Below, piece after piece: positions 45,351-53,971 of a DNA stretch of 64,000 nucleotides (the first letter of the stretch is position 1; every line of letters starts with the position of its first letter). This DNA is from Methanosarcina sp. UBA293 (GTDB lineage: Archaea > Halobacteriota > Methanosarcinia > Methanosarcinales > Methanosarcinaceae), in NCBI GenBank assembly GCA_002499445.1, contig DALS01000032.1:24085-88084 (forward strand). Reading direction: 5' to 3'. The notes beneath the pieces were generated by a model, which was given only the letters and a program-made list of their open reading frames with translations, was not told the origin of the DNA and made no database searches. A program made the translations under genes and the position numbers.

Positions 45351-48300
45351 ATGAGCTCAATAAAAAAAAATAATTTAGTTGTTAATTCATTTATCTTCTT
45401 TGCTTTGATATTATATTTCTTTTCAGGTTTTCTACCTGTAGCAGGAGCTATTACAGGTCAAAAACTGGGTATAGAAGATAATGGAAGCACTGGAGTTGCT
45501 CCTAACCTTGATAAGGTAATAGCACAGCGACCAGCTTCTGTTCAAGGCCTGATTGAAAAGGGACATGCGTTAAATTCTTTTAAAAAATATGAACTTTCTA
45601 TAGCTTGCTATAATGATGCGCTTAAGATCGACCCAAATTCCTCACCTGCCTGGTATGGAAAAGGATGTTCTCTAGCTGAGCTGGGAAAGAATGAAGAAGC
45701 AATTAACTGTTACGAGAAGGCTCTTTTAACATTTCAGGATTCTTCCGGGAACTGGTCTGATAAAGGTGACGAACATTTTAAACTAAAGAAGTATATTGAG
45801 GCTATAAACTGTTACAATAAAAGCTTTGTTGCTGATACTTATCTTTCCACAGTATGGTATCGAAAAGCTCTTGCTTCTGAGCAGCTTGGGCTTGATCAAG
45901 AAACTCTGGCTTCTTATGAAAATTCTATTGAGCTGAATTCCAATTCCTCTAGATCTCTGCAGATGCAGGGAATGACCTATGTTGGGCTTGAGCAATATTC
46001 AGAGGCAACGGAGTGCTTTGACAAAGCTCTTAATATTACTCCTGAAAATTATGAGCTCTGGTACCAGAAAGGAGTAATTCTTGAAAATACCGGAGATTAC
46101 GAAACTGCGATAGACTATTATGACAAAGCGATTTCTTTTAATCCTGATATGGTAAGTGCCTGGCATAACAAAGGTGTTAACCTTGAAAAAATGGGAATGT
46201 ACGAGGAGGCTCTTACTTGCTATGAATTCGTTCTTCTTTCGGAGCCTGAAAACCTTGATGCCCTTCAGAGAAAAGGATTATGCCTTGAAAAGCTTGGGAG
46301 AAACGACGAAGCTCTGAAGTGTTATGATGAGGTTCTGGCTTACAATCCAGGCAACTCTGAAGTCTGGTACAATAAAGGTTCTTTGCTTAATAAAGCCGGA
46401 CAATATGATGCTGCAATTGCTTGTTATGATAAGGCACTTAACCCGGATACAGGAATTCAGGTTGATGAAATCGGAGGAGAATTGCTCGAAAAGTTGAGCG
46501 TTTACGAATCAACACTTCCATGCTATCCTGAAACTCCTGAATTTAAGTCTCCTACAGTTAAAATTTGGTACGAAAAAGCTCTGTCTTTTGATAAGCTTGA
46601 AAAATATGATGCAGCGCTTGAATGTTATGACAAAGTTCTTGAAACCGAACCTGGACACGCTGTCGTCTGGTACATGAAGGGCATGGATCTTGACAAACTT
46701 GGTAAATATGAAGAGGCAATTGGGTGTTACGATAGAGCCCTAAAACTTGATTCCAGTTATGCTAAAGTCTGGTACAAGAAAGGCTTTGATTCTTCAAAAA
46801 TAAAAAATTACAAAGATGCGGTAAAAAGCTATGACGAAGCTCTCAAAATTGACGAAAATTATTCACTTGCGTGGTATGGTAGAGCTTTTGCTCTAGCAAA
46901 ACTTGGAGAATACAAAAGCTCGCTCGAATGTTACAATAAGGTCCTTGTTTCTGTTCCCGATAGTGCTGCTGCTTGGTACAATAAAGGCCTTGTTCTTGAT
47001 CAGCTCGGAAAACATGAAGAAGCTTCAGATTGCTATAATAAAACTCTTCAAATCGATCCTGAGTATTCTGCTGCCCGCTTCCAATTGAACAGAAATACGG
47101 AACAAGGTTCAACAGAATCTTCAGGGCCTAGGTCTGTTAAAAACAGTAGTATGGGCAACAATCCTGTTCAAGCGCTTCCAGGAGGTTTCTGGCTTTACCT
47201 CATGGATTGCAAAGGTTTAAGTCCGGGAGACAAGTCTGAGTTCTCAGAAATTCTAAAATTATTTAATAAAGAATTCAGTTACGATGCGGCATGGTATGGT
47301 AAGGCCTCGACTTACAGTAAGCTTGGAATGTACGAGGAAGCTCTTGCCTGTTATGATATGGTTCTTGCAATTAATCCTGAACGTGCTGAGGCCTGGTATG
47401 AAAAAGGCTCGATACTTGACAAACTCGATAGAAACGAGGAAGCTCTTGAATGCTACCAGAAAACTCTGGATCTTGATCCTCAATCAAGTACAGCCTGGTA
47501 CGGGATAGCCTCTACTATAAGTGATCTTGGAAGGCTCGAAGAAGCAGTTAGTTACTATGACAAAGTGCTTGCTCTAAACTCAAGCAACTCTGAAGCCCTC
47601 TTTGGAAAAGCTCTTGCTCTCTCGAATCTGGGTAGGCAGGAGGAGGCAATTTCCTGTTACAATATAATTCTTAATTCCGAGCCTGAAAACCTTGAAGCCC
47701 TGAGAAGCCGGGCTCTTGCTCTCTCGAAATCCAATAAATTCGATGACGCGCTAGCCGACTACGATAGAATTATTGAGCTTCAGCCTGATAATTCCCAAGC
47801 TCTTGGTGAGAAAGCTTCATTATTTGAGGCACTTGGCAGGTATGGGGAAGCTGCTGCATGTTATGAGAGAATGCTTGAAATCTCACCGGAAAACAGGGAG
47901 ATACTTTACAGGCAGGGGAAAGCCCTGGAAAACGGCGGAGACTTTGAGGGAGCAATAGGCTGTTACGATAGGATTCTTGAACTGGATCCGGGCAGTGCAG
48001 ATGCTTACAACAATAAAGGCTTTGCACTCTATAAACTGGAGAGATACCAGCAAGCGATTGAATGTTACAATAGGGCTCTGGAATATAGTCCAGATAACGC
48101 TGCAGCTTGGTATTTCCAGGGATGTGCTTATCTTACAATAAGCAGCAATAATGCGGCCCTGAACTGTTTTGACAAAGTTGTCCAGCTTAAGCCTAACTGC
48201 ATCACGGCCTGGTACAATAAGGGATACATCAACAACATGATGGGAAAAGTTGAAGAAGCAATTCTATGTTACGACAATGCTCTTGCAATCAACCCGAACT

Positions 48301-48722
48301 CATCTTCGACCCTCTATAACAAGCGTTTCGCCCTTTACAGCATAAAGAAGTTAGATGAGGCTGCTGTATGCAAGGCGCGACTCGAGGAGGTCGATCCCGG
48401 TTTTGTGGATGCCCTGGAGAAAAGAGGAACCAGGTTTTTCCTTCCTGAGACTTATAATAGTAGTCTGAATTACTCCTTGCCTTCAAGATGGTACGGAGGA
48501 GAAGAAAACGTATCAGGAAACATCAGTAAAAATATTATAGATGCTTCCAAGTTAGGAACTATCCAAGCGCCTTATGACAACCAGAAGAAAAACAGTAACA
48601 GCTATAATCCCGAGCTTGATAAAGGTCAGGAAAGTCAGGACTCAGAATACTGGTATGTGCCAGAGCCTGATGAGGGAAAAGCAAACATTAGTGAAGAATG
48701 GCGTATTCCGGAAGCCAGCTAA
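45351..48722 (+). CDS. Very large exported TPR-repeat protein
   Basis: 1123 residues. An N-terminal hydrophobic segment (10-35, FIFFALILYFFSGFLPVAGAIT) acts as signal or anchor. From about 55 to 1000 run more than two dozen 34-residue TPR units with a repeated consensus AWYxKGxxLxxLGxYEEAIxCYDKALxxxP. A break at about 590-640 (STESSGPRSVKNSSMGNNPVQ) divides them into two blocks. A low-complexity acidic tail (1040-1123) ends the protein. It is likely a solenoid on the outside of the cell or in the pseudoperiplasm that binds other proteins. The repeats are close enough at DNA level for slippage and copy-number change. The gene is alone; a terminator-like hairpin follows. Confidence 0.88.
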   Translation: MSSIKKNNLVVNSFIFFALILYFFSGFLPVAGAITGQKLGIEDNGSTGVAPNLDKVIAQRPASVQGLIEKGHALNSFKKYELSIACYNDALKIDPNSSPAWYGKGCSLAELGKNEEAINCYEKALLTFQDSSGNWSDKGDEHFKLKKYIEAINCYNKSFVADTYLSTVWYRKALASEQLGLDQETLASYENSIELNSNSSRSLQMQGMTYVGLEQYSEATECFDKALNITPENYELWYQKGVILENTGDYETAIDYYDKAISFNPDMVSAWHNKGVNLEKMGMYEEALTCYEFVLLSEPENLDALQRKGLCLEKLGRNDEALKCYDEVLAYNPGNSEVWYNKGSLLNKAGQYDAAIACYDKALNPDTGIQVDEIGGELLEKLSVYESTLPCYPETPEFKSPTVKIWYEKALSFDKLEKYDAALECYDKVLETEPGHAVVWYMKGMDLDKLGKYEEAIGCYDRALKLDSSYAKVWYKKGFDSSKIKNYKDAVKSYDEALKIDENYSLAWYGRAFALAKLGEYKSSLECYNKVLVSVPDSAAAWYNKGLVLDQLGKHEEASDCYNKTLQIDPEYSAARFQLNRNTEQGSTESSGPRSVKNSSMGNNPVQALPGGFWLYLMDCKGLSPGDKSEFSEILKLFNKEFSYDAAWYGKASTYSKLGMYEEALACYDMVLAINPERAEAWYEKGSILDKLDRNEEALECYQKTLDLDPQSSTAWYGIASTISDLGRLEEAVSYYDKVLALNSSNSEALFGKALALSNLGRQEEAISCYNIILNSEPENLEALRSRALALSKSNKFDDALADYDRIIELQPDNSQALGEKASLFEALGRYGEAAACYERMLEISPENREILYRQGKALENGGDFEGAIGCYDRILELDPGSADAYNNKGFALYKLERYQQAIECYNRALEYSPDNAAAWYFQGCAYLTISSNNAALNCFDKVVQLKPNCITAWYNKGYINNMMGKVEEAILCYDNALAINPNSSSTLYNKRFALYSIKKLDEAAVCKARLEEVDPGFVDALEKRGTRFFLPETYNSSLNYSLPSRWYGGEENVSGNISKNIIDASKLGTIQAPYDNQKKNSNSYNPELDKGQESQDSEYWYVPEPDEGKANISEEWRIPEAS

Positions 48723-48726
48723 AGCT

Positions 48727-48778
48727 CGAATTCAGGAAAAGTTAATACTCTGAAGCTTTTTCCGGTATTCGTTTTTTG
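48727..48778 (+). terminator. Stem-loop and T-run after the TPR gene
   Basis: CGAAT...GGAAAA (48727-48740) pairs imperfectly with TTTTCC...ATTCG (48757-48771) and is followed directly by GTTTTTTGG. It lies five bases past the stop codon. Confidence 0.6.
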
Positions 48779-48953
48779 GTATGCAGTGAGATGAATACCG
48801 GAGAATTTATTCTAATGTTTTTAATTAATGTTTTTTAGAAAATTTCTATTAATTTTTACGCCGCTGTCCAGGCTTTAAATTTTTTGCATTCAAGAGTAAA
48901 ACTCTTTTTTCCGGAAAGTTTTAAGCTCCATACCACCTTAACCGTAAATATCT

Positions 48954-50267
48954 ATGACAGACAATTCCAATGAGATCGAAGCAAAGCTTAAGGCTAATGC
49001 CCATACCTCGATAAAAAGAGAAAATGAACATATACAGGAGAGTTGCCCTGAGAGTCAGGGTAACCCGAACTCTTATCTCTCCTCAGAGCCTGAAATTCAA
49101 CCTGAAGTAATTATAGTCCGCTATGGGGAACTAGCTCTAAAAAGTACAGGAGTCAGGAACTGGTATGAGAAAGTTCTTATAAAAAATATTGAGGCAATGC
49201 TGGATTCCAAAAACATTCCATATTCCCAGATCCGGAGGGAATGGGGCAGAATATTTATCGAGACTAAGGATGTCCGTGCAGCCGAAGCTGTTGCTGATGT
49301 TTTTGGGGTTGTCTCAACCTCCCCTGCATTGAAAGCAGAACCTACCCTTGAGAACGCAGCCAGTTTATGCGCTGCCCTGGCTAAGAACCTGGTCTTAGAA
49401 GGCGAGTCTTTTGCAATCAGAGCCAGAAGGAGCGGAAACCATCCCTTTTCCTCAATAGACGTGGGCAGAACTTGTGGAGACGCTATTTGGGAGATTCTAG
49501 AAAAAGAAGGAAAACATCCCAGAGTTAACCTGAGTTCGCCTGATAAGGAAATCTTCGTCGAAATGCGGCAAAATCTGGCTTACGTTTATCTTGAGACATT
49601 TAAAGGAGTAGGAGGACTTCCTCTTGGGACTCAGGGCAGCATGGTAGTTTTAATGTCAGGCGGACTTGACTCTCCAGTTGCTGCCTGGCTTATGATGAAA
49701 CGTGGAGTCATGATAATTCCAGTCTACTGCAATACTTCTCCTTATGCCGAAAATGCAGCAAGAGAACGTGCCTTTGATTGTATTCGACAGCTTCAGAAGT
49801 GGGCAGCTGGCTATCAGTTTACGACTTATGAGATCCCTCACGGACCGAGCTTACAGGCATTTATTGACATCTGCAACCGGAAAAATACCTGTCTTCTCTG
49901 CAAACGCATGATGTACAGAGAAGCCTATGAGGTCATGAAAAAAGAAGGCGCAAGCGGAATTATTACCGGATCTTCCCTGGGACAGGTAGCTTCCCAGACT
50001 GCTGCCAATATGTATGCCGAAATCTATCAGCTTGCTATCCCCATTTATCATCCTCTGATTGCTTTTGACAAAACCGAAATTATAGATATTGCCCGCAAAA
50101 TCGGAACATATGAGATTTCCAGTCAACCCGCAGGCAGCTGCACTGCTGTTCCCGAGAAGCCCGAAGTAAAGGCAAATTATGACCTAATAGTAATTGAGGA
50201 AAGAAAAATAGACATAGAGGCCATGGTTTCCGATGCTATGAAAGCAGCAAAAGTTCTTAAACTCTGA
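48954..50267 (+). CDS. thiI: tRNA 4-thiouridine synthase
   Basis: 437 residues. An extra charged N-terminal tail (1-50) precedes the NFLD-type start EVIIVRYGELALKSTGVRNWYEKVL. A THUMP domain covers about 115-215. The PP-loop pyrophosphatase motif is VVLMSGGLDSPVAAWLM (about 227-243). The C-terminal part carries KNTCLLCKRMMYREAYEV and AGSCTAVPEKPEVKA. It has no C-terminal rhodanese domain, so it uses its own cysteines or another persulfide carrier. It makes s4U8 in tRNA from ATP and sulfide or persulfide. The aldo/keto reductase gene starts 10 bases later on the same strand and may be co-transcribed. Confidence 0.93.
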   Translation: MTDNSNEIEAKLKANAHTSIKRENEHIQESCPESQGNPNSYLSSEPEIQPEVIIVRYGELALKSTGVRNWYEKVLIKNIEAMLDSKNIPYSQIRREWGRIFIETKDVRAAEAVADVFGVVSTSPALKAEPTLENAASLCAALAKNLVLEGESFAIRARRSGNHPFSSIDVGRTCGDAIWEILEKEGKHPRVNLSSPDKEIFVEMRQNLAYVYLETFKGVGGLPLGTQGSMVVLMSGGLDSPVAAWLMMKRGVMIIPVYCNTSPYAENAARERAFDCIRQLQKWAAGYQFTTYEIPHGPSLQAFIDICNRKNTCLLCKRMMYREAYEVMKKEGASGIITGSSLGQVASQTAANMYAEIYQLAIPIYHPLIAFDKTEIIDIARKIGTYEISSQPAGSCTAVPEKPEVKANYDLIVIEERKIDIEAMVSDAMKAAKVLKL

Positions 50268-50277
50268 AGAAAGGGTA

Positions 50278-51479
50278 ATGAAAATGCTTTACAGGAAAAT
50301 GCCAAAGAACAGGGATGAACTTTCTATACTTGGGTTTGGGTGCATGCGGCTTCCGCTTAAAGATGGAAAAATAGATGAGGAAAGAGCCACACGCCAGATA
50401 CGTTATGCAATTGACCAAGGAGTGAATTACATAGACACGGCATGGCCGTATCATATAGGAGAAAGCGAACCTTTCCTTGGTCGGGCTCTTGCCGGCGGAT
50501 ATCGCGAAAAGGTCAGGCTTGCTACCAACTTCCTTCTTGGATAATAGAAACCAGAGAAGACATGGACAGGATCCTGAATGCCCAGCTTGAGAGGCTCAGG
50601 ACAGATCATATCGATTATTATCTTATCCACGGGCTTGTGGGAACTTTATGGGACAAAATGGAGAAGCTTGATGTTCTGGACTTCCTTGACAGGGCAAAGG
50701 CTGACGGTCGAATTGTCAATGCAGGTTTTTCTTTCCATGGATCAATTGAGGACTTCAAGCAGATTGTTGACGCATACTCGTGGACTTTCTGCCAGATCCA
50801 GTATAATTTCCTGGATGAAAAGAATCAGGCAGGTACAGAGGGGCTTGAATATGCAGCTTCGAAGGGGCTAGGTATTATTATCATGGAACCCCTCCGTGGA
50901 GGCAAGCTTACAAACCCCGTGCCTCCTGAAGTGCAGGAAGTTTGGAATAAAGCGCCTGTGAAACGCACACCTGCAGAATGGGCTCTCCGCTGGGTGTGGA
51001 ACCGCCCCGAAGTCACTGTTGTGCTTTCAGGTATGAACGAGGAATACCATATTGAAGAGAACCTGAAAATTGCAAATGAAGCCTATCCAAATTCCCTGGC
51101 AAAAGCCGAACTACAGCTTGTAAAAAAGGTCGAACAAAAATACAGAGAACTTATGAAGATCGGTTGTACTGGCTGCAGATATTGTTTACCCTGCCCTTCA
51201 GGCGTAGACATTCCTGGCTGCTTTGAAATCTATGATAATTTGTACCTGTCAGGCAATGATAAAGAAGCAAAGTTGGCGTATGCAGCAAAGCCAGGTGGGA
51301 TAATAAGAGGAGATGTGCCAGGGTATGCTTCCCAGTGCATTCAATGTGAGAAGTGCGTTGAAAAATGCCCCCAGCAACTGGATGTCCCTTTCCTTCTTGA
51401 AGCCGTGGTTGAGAAGTTTGAGAGAAATGATCTCAGAGAATGGAGGCTTATGGCTAAAAAAACATTTGGGAATGATTAA
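50278..51479 (+). pseudogene. Aldo/keto reductase with C-terminal ferredoxin-type motif, broken by a frameshift
   Basis: Frame 1 (50278-50544) reads the AKR start: LGFGCMRLPLKDGK, the NYIDTAWPYHIGESEPFLGRALA motif with its catalytic Asp and Tyr, then ends in TAA. Frame 2 resumes at LPSWIIETREDMDRILNAQLERLRTDHIDYYLIH and runs to the normal end. One inserted base around 50527-50532 (for example ACCAACTT to ACCAAACTT) would join them as ATKLPSW. The C-terminus has cluster cysteines (GCTGCRYCLPCPSGVDIPGC and QCIQCEKCVEKCP), as in iron-sulfur AKRs found in methanogens. It may be a sequencing error or a real inactivation. If intact it is an F420/NADPH- or ferredoxin-linked reductase. Confidence 0.85.
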
Positions 51480-51550
51480 AAAGCACTTAAAGAAGCAATA
51501 ACTGCTTGATTTCTTTTATTATTTATTCTTCAGCATTCCTTGCTTTTTCT

Positions 51551-52117
51551 TCAGCATTCCTTGCCTATTGAGAAAGCCTTTCCAAGATTACACCCAATAC
51601 TGTAGTAGCTTCGGTTTCCCGTATCATATATAACTGGCTTGATTTTCTCAATATCCGGATTTTTGTTTTCGCCAAACACAGATTCGTCAACTTTAATATC
51701 CACGATTTCTCCTACGAACAGAGTATGAAGCCCTATTTCAAGGGTATGCAAAAGTTTGCACTCCAGAGCAACCGGGAACTCTCCTACATAGGGAGCAGGC
51801 ACAAGCTCACTTCTTACAGGCGTAAGACAGGTTGCCTCAAACTTATTTTCATCCTTGCCACTTGCAATTCCAAAATAATCGGTTTCCCTCACAAAATCTT
51901 CTGACGGGATACTAATGGTAAAAGCTTTATTTTCTATAATACCGGCATAGCTGTAAGTTGCTTTTCTTAAGGATACACTAATACATGGAGGGTTCGAGCA
52001 GCAAATTCCTCCCCAGGCTACAGTCATGGCATTGGGCTTTCCATTCATATCGTAAGTACCGACAACCCAGGTTGGTGTCGGAAAGGCAAGTGGCTTTGCT
52101 CCTATTGATTGTTTCAT
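51551..52117 (-). CDS. Flavin reductase family protein (flavoredoxin-like)
   Basis: 188 residues from ATG 52117 (a longer frame from 52204 is open but adds a Lys-rich tail). Motifs: GAKPLAFPTPTWVVGTYDMNGKPNAMTVAWGG (about 5-36), the FMN-binding ICCSNPPCISVSLRKATYSYAGII segment (about 37-60), ECKLLHTLEIGLHTLFVGEIVDIKVDES near 120-145, and a final Cys. It is soluble, binds FMN, and takes electrons from a donor to flavin or an iron-sulfur partner. Cysteines near the binding site are typical of the methanogen group. Confidence 0.9.
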   Translation of the reverse strand: MKQSIGAKPLAFPTPTWVVGTYDMNGKPNAMTVAWGGICCSNPPCISVSLRKATYSYAGIIENKAFTISIPSEDFVRETDYFGIASGKDENKFEATCLTPVRSELVPAPYVGEFPVALECKLLHTLEIGLHTLFVGEIVDIKVDESVFGENKNPDIEKIKPVIYDTGNRSYYSIGCNLGKAFSIGKEC

Positions 52118-52534
52118 GGTTTTAATTTTCTTTCCCAATACAAAACGCTTTCGTGATTTATTTTCCTGTACATTATTACTTAGAATCTTCAAGGTAAAGT
52201 TCAAATTCTTTGCACCTAAACTTTCATATGTTTTTATATTTGTAACTATATATTCTCACTCATATTCTTCAGTTCTATACTCTATTTCTGTATCTAACCT
52301 ACATCCGCATCTCTGATCTACCTCTGTATCTAAATTAGAATTCTCACTTGATATCTGACAGAATCGGAAGTCGGATAACAGTTAAATTTCATTTTTAATT
52401 TCATATAGTTGCCGTTATATAATATGTGAGCTATAGGGTAAATACAGGAGTATTAAATTCATTACTCCCCTTTGCGGACGAAAATACAGAATAAAGGGGC
52501 AGTCCGGTTAAGGAAAAAATGAGGGGGTGCAGGA
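52118..52534. other. Divergent promoter region
   Basis: About 417 bases. It holds A+T-rich promoter-like sequence (TATATTCTCACTC, 52249-52261; TATAATATG, 52416-52424) and the GGGGGTG site for 52535. No gene is supported. Confidence 0.4.
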
Positions 52535-52897
52535 TTGCGAAATATAAACAAATACGGTAAGTTGCTGCTTAGCGCGTATATAATGAAGAAAATTAAGTCA
52601 GGCCGGTCTCCAAGTAGTAAGGGAACATTACGTAAATATGTTAAGTTGGCCCTTGGGGCATATCTCCTTAATAAACTTAAGTCAGGAATAACTCAAAAAG
52701 AAGGAGAAATTGAACCGGAAGAAGAAATGGTATTGGGCGAACCAGCTGAGATTGAAGCAGGTGAAGTTAAAGCAGGTAGGGGGTCTTCAATGAGAGTAGG
52801 TAAAATAATTCTGGGTGCACTTGCAGGCGCTACACTCATATATGCTGTTAAAAAGCGTGCTGGAAAAAGAAGAGGTCATAAGATTGAAGTAGAATGA
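52535..52897 (+). CDS. Small membrane-associated hypothetical protein with internal repeat
   Basis: 120 residues from TTG 52535, well supported by GGGGGTG six bases upstream. Two copies of a 17-residue helix are visible: YGKLLLSAYIMKKIKSG (7-23) and YVKLALGAYLLNKLKSG (35-51). An acidic linker (55-80) leads to GKIILGALAGATLIYAV (about 90-106), a Gly/Ala-rich glycine-zipper helix, and a basic tail. It may insert in or lie on membranes. No family is recognised. A 3' partial copy of the last helix (LLGTLTGAAIINMLL) exists in the decayed DNA at 52937-53000. Confidence 0.55.
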   Translation: MRNINKYGKLLLSAYIMKKIKSGRSPSSKGTLRKYVKLALGAYLLNKLKSGITQKEGEIEPEEEMVLGEPAEIEAGEVKAGRGSSMRVGKIILGALAGATLIYAVKKRAGKRRGHKIEVE

Positions 52898-53199
52898 GCT
52901 TAGGGGAGGATATAAACCTTCACAAAGTGAACAAAATTGCATAAATTCCTACTGGGTACACTTACAGGAGCTGCAATTATAAATATGCTATTAAAATACA
53001 TATTTGATGCAACACGTTCCTCCTGGAGGCTTTTAAGTTTATCATTCTTTACTTATAAAAACAAGTTGAAGTATAAACTGACTTTCCGCGGTTATATAAG
53101 ATGTACAATTTTTGTGTACATCTGCGGAAAGTATGTGATTGAAAGTATGTTGAAAGTACGTGGAAAGTATGTGACTATTATTTTAATCGACAATTGCTT
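52898..53199. other. Decayed spacer with a long stem-loop
   Basis: About 300 bases. 52937-53000 resembles the C-terminal helix of the preceding gene in another frame. 53081-53132 is a large stem-loop: ACTTTCCGC pairs with GCGGAAAGT (outer) and AGATGTACA with TGTACATCT (inner, 53099-53123). Four copies of GAAAGTATGTG-type words follow (53126-53172). No gene is supported. Confidence 0.5.
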
Positions 53200-53734
53200 T
53201 TAATGGACTACCTGTTTTTTAAATCGATCTCAGCTCCAGGGCTCATCAAGGATATTAACGTTAACTTTTTCTATCCCACCAGCACTCAGGACTTTTCGCC
53301 GGACCTGCTCCTTAAAGTACTCGATCATGGGACAGGAGCTTGTTGTCAATATAAGGTTTACATCCACATTTGGACCGTCGACTATTACTTCCTTGACCAA
53401 GCCAAGTTTTACGATATCCATGCCTACCCCAGGGTCGATCACTTCTTTTAGCAGGGAATAAATCTGTTCATCCTTAGGTATCGTTCCTTGCGGAGTTTTC
53501 CCCTGTCCGGAAATTATTTCTTCATGTGCCTAAAGTTGATAATCTAACCTGCTCAACAATTGTAGGATAGCGTTTTGTCCTCTCCAGAACTATTCCTCCC
53601 AGCACAACTCCCATATAAATCAAAACGTCGTCACCTACTTCAGCAGTTTCTCCTATTACCACACCAGAACCGTGGTCTATGAAAACTCGTCTTCCAAGCT
53701 TTGTCCCGGGATGGATTTCAATACCTGTCAATAT
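53200..53734 (-). pseudogene. cysE: Truncated, deleted copy of cysE-DUF59
   Basis: This stretch matches 57652-58420, the 3' portion of the intact cysE gene, at the DNA level. It keeps the hexapeptide-repeat core (LTGIEIHPGTKLGRRVFIDHGSGVVIGETAEV...) and most of the DUF59 part, but about 235 bases between PTI and the coiled-coil are deleted. The reading frame shifts, and a premature TGA at 53230-53232 replaces the Trp codon after EPWS. The 5' part stops abruptly at the HMA gene stop (53728). It is a by-product of the duplication that brackets the metal-efflux genes. Confidence 0.9.
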
Positions 53735-53931
53735 TCGACGTCGTAGCCGAAATCTTCTACTCTTTCAGTAATTTCCTGTTTGCTAACCTTGTCAGGATCA
53801 AAGGTTACCACAGCGACTTTTTCTGAAAGCCTTATGTCAAGTTTTTCTATACCATTAACGCCCTCCAGGGCTTTACGCACATTCGTTGCACAGTTGTTGC
53901 AATCCACACCTAAAACCTTTAAAGTTTCCAT
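53728..53931 (-). CDS. Heavy-metal-associated (HMA) domain protein, CopZ-like
   Basis: 67 residues: METLKVLGVDCNNCATNVRKALEGVNGIEKLDIRL is one HMA domain with the metal site VDCNNC (Cys11 and Cys14). The strand KVAVVTFDPDKVSKQEI and the terminal FGYDVEY complete it. It binds a soft metal ion (Cu+ or Zn2+/Cd2+) and hands it to the adjacent ATPase, 40 bases upstream on the same strand. It overlaps by four bases the frame of the truncated cysE copy, a sign of how tightly the junction was made. Confidence 0.88.
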   Translation of the reverse strand: METLKVLGVDCNNCATNVRKALEGVNGIEKLDIRLSEKVAVVTFDPDKVSKQEITERVEDFGYDVEY

Positions 53932-53971
53932 CTTTATTACTCCTTTTTTCCTTAAGTTTGTAGATTCAGGT

